A DNA stretch of 8,226 bases from Fimisoma avicola (GTDB lineage Bacteria > Bacillota > Clostridia > Peptostreptococcales > Anaerovoracaceae): contig DVMO01000036.1 of NCBI GenBank assembly GCA_018714945.1, forward strand, positions 1 to 8,226, in the 5' to 3' direction. Within the stretch, counting starts at the first letter, position 1; each line of letters opens with the position of its first letter. The translations under genes and the position numbers were made by a program. Below are positions 6,144 to 8,226 of the stretch, piece by piece. The notes below the pieces were generated by a model that worked only from the letters and a program-made list of their open reading frames with translations, did no database searches and was not told the origin of the DNA.

Positions 6144-6953
6144 TTAAACCGCTATAAGGTCTCCCATCTCATTTAGATCTGCCACATGGAGCCTGAAACT
6201 CTTATCTGCATAGAATCCGGCTTCCTCGATGAAATTTCTCACCGTGAGCAGGGCCTGTTGCGGAGAGTTGTTTTCTTTGCTCAGGTGTGCAAGTATTATG
6301 TACGGCACCTTTGGCTCTGACAGGTTCCTCAGCATGCCGCATATGCATCTGGCTGCCGTTTCGTTGGACAGGTGCCCTTTGTCTCCTTTGATACGCTGCT
6401 TGACATTATATGGATAGCGTCCGTACATCAATATATTTTCTTCATGATTGGCTTCGATGACCAGTATGTCCGAATCAGCGATGGCTTTTTCTATCTGCGG
6501 CGTCACGATACCCGTATCGGTCACTATGGATATTTTCTTTCCGTTCCTTGCAAATGTATAAGCCACCGGTTCTCTGGCATCGTGGGAAGTCTCAACTGCC
6601 GTCACCTGAATATCACCTATCATGAATGTCTCTCCTGCGGAAATGATCCTGACCTTATCTGCCTCCGGTTTTTTTCTGTTTATGATAAGACTTTCCGCAG
6701 TGCCTCCTGTGGCTACGAACATCGCTTCACTTGTCAGGTTATACAATGCGCTGGCGCATTTGATATGATCCGCATGTTCATGCGTGAGCAGGATGCTATC
6801 CACATCTTTCAGTCTTATGTCGAGCATTTCAAGATTTGATTTTACCTTGCGGCCTGCAACGCCTGCATCTACCAGCAGGTTAGTCCTGTTGCTCTTTACC
6901 AGGTAACAGTTGCCGCTGCTGCTGCTGGCCATGGTACAGATTCCTAAGTTCAT
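6144..6953 (-). CDS. yycJ: YycJ/WalJ-type metallo-beta-lactamase fold hydrolase
   Basis: This 269-residue metallo-beta-lactamase superfamily protein is of the YycJ (WalJ) type, a putative dinuclear metal-dependent nuclease. B. subtilis and streptococcal homologues are linked to the WalRK operon and to coordinating cell division with DNA replication. Visible motifs are the N-terminal MASSSSGNCYLV (8-19), the metal-binding THEHADH (57-63), H124 in ETSHDA, TDTG (145-148), IEANHE (167-171 region), GHLSNE (193-198) and LAHLSKENNSP (221-231). All expected ligands appear present. The ATG at 6953 has AGGAG 7 nt upstream, and an extended -10 promoter lies about 35 bp upstream. The walRK genes are not in the window, so this pair has been separated from them or lies in a different arrangement. 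Confidence 0.93.
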   Translation of the reverse strand: MNLGICTMASSSSGNCYLVKSNRTNLLVDAGVAGRKVKSNLEMLDIRLKDVDSILLTHEHADHIKCASALYNLTSEAMFVATGGTAESLIINRKKPEADKVRIISAGETFMIGDIQVTAVETSHDAREPVAYTFARNGKKISIVTDTGIVTPQIEKAIADSDILVIEANHEENILMYGRYPYNVKQRIKGDKGHLSNETAARCICGMLRNLSEPKVPYIILAHLSKENNSPQQALLTVRNFIEEAGFYADKSFRLHVADLNEMGDLIAV

Positions 6954-6987
6954 ATTTTTTCTCCTGTTTGTTTTACCATACCTTGGG

Positions 6988-7016
6988 ATTATACCACTTT
7001 TTCATTGTAAAATCAC
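6988..7016 (-). promoter_or_regulatory. Extended -10 promoter for yycJ-rlmH
   Basis: On the minus strand there is a perfect TATAAT (6988-6993) with TGG directly before it, i.e. the extended -10 TG-N-TATAAT. The 17-bp-spaced -35 position (7011-7016) reads GTGATT and is poor, which is tolerated for extended -10 promoters. It points at yycJ, whose ATG is at 6953. Confidence 0.65.
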
Positions 7017-7033
7017 CTGAAATAAGCCATAAT
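7005..7033 (+). promoter_or_regulatory. Promoter for rnhA
   Basis: TTGTAA (7005-7010), a 17-nt spacer and CATAAT (7028-7033; five of six consensus matches) lie upstream of the rnhA start at 7070. The -35 box falls within the spacer of the divergent yycJ promoter, so the two polymerase sites overlap. Confidence 0.6.
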
Positions 7034-7069
7034 ATACTAAGATATGAAAAGATTTTCAGGAGGTCATCT

Positions 7070-7636
7070 ATGGATGTGATAAGGATATATACTGACGGAG
7101 CCTGTTCGGGCAATCAGGAAAGGACAAATTTCGGGGGCTGGGGATCAGTCCTGGAAGCAGGAGGCCGCCGTAAAGAACTGTGGGGCGGAGAGGCTGACAC
7201 CACCAACAACAAGATGGAACTGACCGCCGTGATCGAAGCATTCAAAGCCCTGAAAAAAGAAGGTCTGACTATCCATGTTTTTACTGACAGCGCATATGTG
7301 GCAAACTGCTTCAGAGAAAAATGGTACGAATCATGGGAAAAGAACAAATGGCGCAACGCCGCTCACAAGGCGGTGGAAAATCAGGATCTGTGGAAAGAGC
7401 TCCTGTCTCTGGTGCGAAAACACGATGTTACCTTTTACCGGGTAAAAGGCCATGTCAGGCTTCCTGAAACCAGCGGAGACCAGCTGCCGGAAAGTCCCGC
7501 CCTGACATCCCTGTACGAGAAGTTCCTGAGCTGGAACGGCAGCAGTTTTTCATATGCGGATTTTATCTATGTAATAAAAATGAACCATGTTGTTGACGGA
7601 TTGGCCAACAAAGGGATAGACCAGATCAGGGGCTGA
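7070..7636 (+). CDS. rnhA: Ribonuclease HI with an enlarged loop before the last catalytic Asp
   Basis: This 188-residue RNase HI cleaves the RNA strand of RNA-DNA hybrids (R-loops, Okazaki primers) in the cytoplasm with two metal ions. Catalytic residues are D9 (YTDGACSGN), E50 (NNKMELTA), D73 (VFTDSAYV), H128 (VKGHV) and D176 (NHVVDGLANKGI). The start at 7070 is chosen because CAGGAGG lies 6 nt upstream and the protein then begins right at the first beta strand; an in-frame extension to 6968 would run through the promoter and add non-conserved residues. H128 and D176 are 48 residues apart, against 10 in E. coli RNase HI, because of an insertion of roughly 38 residues with SLYEKFLSWNG and FSYADFIYV. 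I recall similar insertions in other Bacillota, so the enzyme is probably active. It is transcribed alone and converges with the lipoprotein remnant. Confidence 0.93.
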   Translation: MDVIRIYTDGACSGNQERTNFGGWGSVLEAGGRRKELWGGEADTTNNKMELTAVIEAFKALKKEGLTIHVFTDSAYVANCFREKWYESWEKNKWRNAAHKAVENQDLWKELLSLVRKHDVTFYRVKGHVRLPETSGDQLPESPALTSLYEKFLSWNGSSFSYADFIYVIKMNHVVDGLANKGIDQIRG

Positions 7637-7795
7637 ACATTTTCCTGGATGCAAACTTATGGACAGGGCGTAACTGGCCGCTATCACAGCTGCGGATACC
7701 TCTGAAACGGCAGAACCGGTTTCATCGGAGCTGCTTTTGTTTCCACAGCCGGCAAGTACGACCGTCATAAGCAAGGCGGCCATGGTCACCGCCAT
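7550..7795 (-). pseudogene. Lipoprotein gene remnant with lipobox but no proper start
   Basis: The minus-strand frame encodes a clear type II signal: a hydrophobic stretch ending in V-V-L-A-G-C-G-N, with the lipidated Cys in LAGC, then a Ser/Asp/Glu-rich linker (KSSSDETGSAVSEVSA). The in-frame codons just upstream (7796-7834) encode R-Y-R-K-F-K-A-A-F-A-K-T-T, an ideal basic n-region. However, no ATG, GTG or TTG exists between them and the in-frame TAA at 7847-7849. The available ATG (7795) lacks a ribosome site and would remove every positive charge. After about residue 50 the reading frame becomes the antisense of the rnhA 3' end (overlap 7550-7636) and looks non-coding. The best reading is an N-terminal fragment of a lipoprotein gene whose start and 3' part have been lost. 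A short functional lipoprotein is the alternative. Confidence 0.5.
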
Positions 7796-7836
7796 GGTGG
7801 TCTTGGCGAAGGCAGCCTTAAATTTTCTGTACCGTA

Positions 7837-7860
7837 AGGGTGAAACTTATGTGTCACCCT
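7837..7860 (-). terminator. Hairpin at the DUF4340-like stop codon, weak terminator candidate
   Basis: A perfect 7-bp inverted repeat AGGGTGA / TCACCCT closes a 10-nt loop. The TGA stop of the DUF4340-like gene lies inside the upstream arm on the minus strand. No T-run follows, so intrinsic termination would be poor; an mRNA 3'-end stabiliser or a remnant structure fits equally well. Confidence 0.3.
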
Positions 7861-8226
7861 GCTATCAGAAGATTGAAATCTTCTATCACCGTATCTACAG
7901 AATCTTTAGGAGCAAGGAGCCGCATTTCTCCGTTAAGGCTCACGAGGCAGCTGTCGCTGTCATACCTGTAAAAATCTAGGGTCACTTCCGGGAAGTTTTC
8001 TGAATCCTGATAAAAAACAAAGCTTATCTGTACTTCTCCCCTGGAGTCAATGTCATCTTCACTTCCGGCAGAAGCCATTTCCGTCAGGCTGTCCAGCACA
8101 GTCTGTATGTCTGTCTCTTCTCCATCCATTTCCCAGACAGTTTCTTCAGAAGTATTCCCCTCATCATCTGTAACTTCTTCTTCAACCTTTTCAAAATGAT
8201 ATGTAGTGCCGTCAAGACTGATATCG
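7854..8226 (-). CDS. C-terminal part of a DUF4340-like envelope protein (partial, runs off right edge)
   Basis: The minus-strand frame is open from the window edge to the stop at 7854-7856, giving the last 123 residues of a longer protein. It begins ISLDGTTYHFEKVEEE, has an acidic stretch (DDEGNTSEE), then a conserved-looking Trp, VWEMDGEETDIQTVLDSLTEM, then alternating beta strands, ending in VSLNGEMRLLAPKDSVDTVI. This pattern (an 'it' beta strand with Y-x-F, a W strand, a helix with L..L, and a closing strand with a VDxxI helix) resembles clostridial DUF4340 proteins. Those are membrane-anchored and often sit beside GldG-like ABC transporter genes. The N-terminus and any membrane anchor lie outside the window, so neither start nor topology can be judged. 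The family assignment is by remembered pattern. Confidence 0.6.
   Translation of the reverse strand, partial: DISLDGTTYHFEKVEEEVTDDEGNTSEETVWEMDGEETDIQTVLDSLTEMASAGSEDDIDSRGEVQISFVFYQDSENFPEVTLDFYRYDSDSCLVSLNGEMRLLAPKDSVDTVIEDFNLLIAG

Noticed and set aside
7680..7697. CCGC...GCGG inverted repeat after rnhA as a terminator
   Set aside because: The stem is only 4 bp with a 10-nt loop and no T-run follows on either strand.
7778..7800. Repeated GCCATGGT motif suggesting a binding site
   Set aside because: It is two closely spaced ATG-containing codon groups encoding M-A-V-T-M-A-A in the lipoprotein signal region and needs no regulatory explanation.

Overview
The window looks like chromosomal DNA from an anaerobic, peptide-using member of the Bacillota, probably a Clostridia relative. 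This is inferred from the strong AGGAGG-type ribosome binding sites, the yycJ-rlmH gene pair, the DUF4340 and lipoprotein genes, and the moderate GC content. The species cannot be named. There is no tRNA, rRNA, CRISPR array or insertion sequence inside the window.

Layout from left to right. Bases 1-150 hold two near-identical sigma-A type promoters reading leftward out of the window. They are spaced 97 bp apart, with phased A-tracts between them, an arrangement typical of stable-RNA (rRNA or tRNA) operons. Bases 151-5431 hold a tightly packed four-gene operon on the minus strand. In transcription order it encodes a zinc-finger/LuxR-type regulator, an M32 carboxypeptidase homologue, an MFS transporter and an S15 Xaa-Pro dipeptidyl-peptidase. 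Gene spacings are 16 nt, a 4-nt ATGA overlap, and 4 nt. Bases 5432-5655 carry the operon's leader and, pointing the other way on the map, the terminator of the next unit upstream. Bases 5656-6953 hold yycJ (metallo-beta-lactamase fold) and rlmH (23S rRNA methyltransferase) on the minus strand. Next comes a 116-bp divergent promoter region, then rnhA (RNase HI) on the plus strand at 7070-7636. Beyond it, on the minus strand, are a broken or start-less lipoprotein gene and the C-terminal part of a DUF4340-like protein that runs off the right edge.

The most unusual item is the M32 homologue. Its fold-defining motifs are intact, but the catalytic HEXXH zinc motif reads HSGGK, so it should not act as a classical metallocarboxypeptidase. 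It lies between a putative regulator and a transporter plus an apparently intact proline-specific peptidase. The operon may therefore be a regulated uptake and degradation module for (proline-containing) peptides in which the M32 scaffold has been repurposed, for example as a peptide-binding or sensing protein. That role is inference. The rest of the window is housekeeping: ribosome maturation, RNA-DNA hybrid removal and an envelope protein.
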